From contig NZ_NPDM01000002.1 of NCBI RefSeq assembly GCF_002812085.1, forward strand, positions 620,001 through 684,000: DNA of 64,000 bases, given 5' to 3'. Positions 63,205-64,000 of this stretch are shown here, piece by piece. The translations under genes and the position numbers were made by a program. The stretch is from Leptospira levettii. Its GTDB lineage: Bacteria > Spirochaetota > Leptospiria > Leptospirales > Leptospiraceae. The stretch's first letter is position 1. Each line of letters opens with the position of its first letter. The notes below the pieces were generated by a model. The model searched no databases, was not told the origin of the DNA, and saw only the letters and a list, made by a program, of their open reading frames with translations.

Positions 63205-64000
63205 GTGGAAGAAAAAGAAAAAAAAGAAATTTTATCCAAAATCCAATCGATGGAGAAGGAACTTTTTTTCTTAAAAGAAAAAGTCCTTTCTCTATCAGAA
63301 CCAAAAGTGATATCCAAATCGGAATCATTTGAAAGTCCAAAACAAACACTTGTTATAGAAGAAACCGAACCTGTCTCGATTGAAGAAGGTCCCAATTGGT
63401 TTATCCAATGGATAGGACAAAATTTATTTGTAAAACTAGGTGTGTTTTCACTCATCCTTGCGTCGATTTGGTTTTTTTATCTAGCAATCGAAGAATATTG
63501 GATCAACGAATCCGTTCGCATTTGGATTGGTATTCTCTCATCTCTTCCCATCCTCTGGTATGGTTACAAAACAAGGATAACAAGACCTTATCTTTCACCA
63601 AGTTTATTTGGACTTGGGATTGCAGTCTTATTTTCAGCTTATTATTCAGGATATGTTTGGTATGATTTGTATGGTACGGAAACTTGTTTTGTTGGACTGA
63701 TCCTATTAAGCCTAACAGCTGTTGGAATTTCTTACGCTGAAAAAAGTGAAGTATTATTTGGATTTGCGAGTTTGGGTGTGTTCCTTTCCCCCATTTTAGT
63801 TTCCACAGGACAAAACTCTTATCCATTTTTATTTACCTATTTACTCATTTGGAACGTATTATTCTTCTTTATCCGCAAGGAAATGCCTTGGAAGGTAATC
63901 CCTTTACTCATCCTAATCGCAAATCACTTAATTTTTGCAACCTGGGCAGAATCCAAATTAGAAGAATCTAAGATCTTTTTTCCATTCATCTTCCAATTGG
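63205..64000 (+). CDS. DUF2339-like multi-span membrane protein, C-terminus outside the window
   Basis: The frame is open from a GTG at 63205 to the right edge (about 265 residues); an ATG at 63250 is an alternative. A Lys/Glu-rich coiled segment (EKEKKEILSKIQSMEKEL) is followed by a first membrane block LFVKLGVFSLILASIWFFYL. Several more helices (LFGLGIAVLFSAYYSGYVW) come after it. This pattern of a coiled N-terminus, WIGQNLFVKLG and many helices is that of the DUF2339 family, whose function is unknown. It follows ispG after 43 nt with no terminator seen. Confidence 0.7.
   Translation, partial: MEEKEKKEILSKIQSMEKELFFLKEKVLSLSEPKVISKSESFESPKQTLVIEETEPVSIEEGPNWFIQWIGQNLFVKLGVFSLILASIWFFYLAIEEYWINESVRIWIGILSSLPILWYGYKTRITRPYLSPSLFGLGIAVLFSAYYSGYVWYDLYGTETCFVGLILLSLTAVGISYAEKSEVLFGFASLGVFLSPILVSTGQNSYPFLFTYLLIWNVLFFFIRKEMPWKVIPLLILIANHLIFATWAESKLEESKIFFPFIFQL

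Overview
The window looks like chromosomal DNA of a Leptospira species, most likely from the saprophytic clade. The grounds are a low-to-moderate GC content, lipoproteins with loose spirochaetal lipoboxes, a FlaA-type flagellar sheath protein, a DUF1577/PilZ protein, a GAF-GGDEF cyclase, a large-insert IspG, and a citramalate synthase that resembles the Leptospira enzyme I remember. No database was searched, so the species is inferred. Coding density is very high: genes abut or overlap by 4 nt (ATGA or TTGA), TTG and GTG starts are common, and no gene-free stretch exceeds about 170 nt. No insertion sequence, prophage, CRISPR array or rRNA was seen.

Region 1 (1-14.1 kb). An M16 peptidase, cut by the left edge, diverges from two tandem paralogous secreted or lipid-anchored proteins. 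A minus-strand block follows: a DsbD-N-like lipoprotein and a solitary DNA methyltransferase, then a seven-gene run read from 11588 down to 3808: diguanylate cyclase, small Cys protein, two-lobed aspartic-protease-like protein, mnmA, an ATP-grasp/FMN-dehydrogenase fusion, a DUF1577/PilZ protein and an RluA-type pseudouridine synthase. An isolated initiator tRNA with its own promoter lies beyond, followed by proC, a yggS-like gene and a coiled-coil membrane protein.

Region 2 (14.1-30.3 kb). Plus-strand genes encode a FlaA-like protein, Kdo transferase, NAD synthase, a Cys-rich lipoprotein, RsmI, FlgM, an iron-ADH-like protein that has lost metal ligands, a short protein and a FliG-C-like protein. 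Minus-strand genes encode GlpK, an MBL hydrolase, PssA, TsaD, a CtpA-type protease, a small lipoprotein and LexA; a STAS protein lies on the plus strand.

Region 3 (30.3-39.6 kb). A CzcCBA-type divalent-metal efflux operon has inorganic pyrophosphatase inserted between the RND pump and the TolC protein. A bactofilin overlaps recJ on the other strand.

Region 4 (39.7-61.0 kb). All genes read leftward. A hypothetical protein, MutY, a membrane histidine kinase and its receiver partner lead into an Smr protein, citramalate synthase, Pth, a VTT membrane protein, a Cys-rich small protein and RarA. The respiratory complex I operon nuoABCDEFHJKLMN follows, with nuoG and nuoI absent, and then acireductone dioxygenase.

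Region 5 (61.1-64 kb). Plus-strand ispG is followed by a DUF2339-like membrane protein cut by the right edge.

The least ordinary items are the ATP-grasp/FMN fusion, the pepsin-like two-lobed protein, the complex I operon without G and I, the metal-ligand-less ADH relative and the free-standing FliG-C-like protein.
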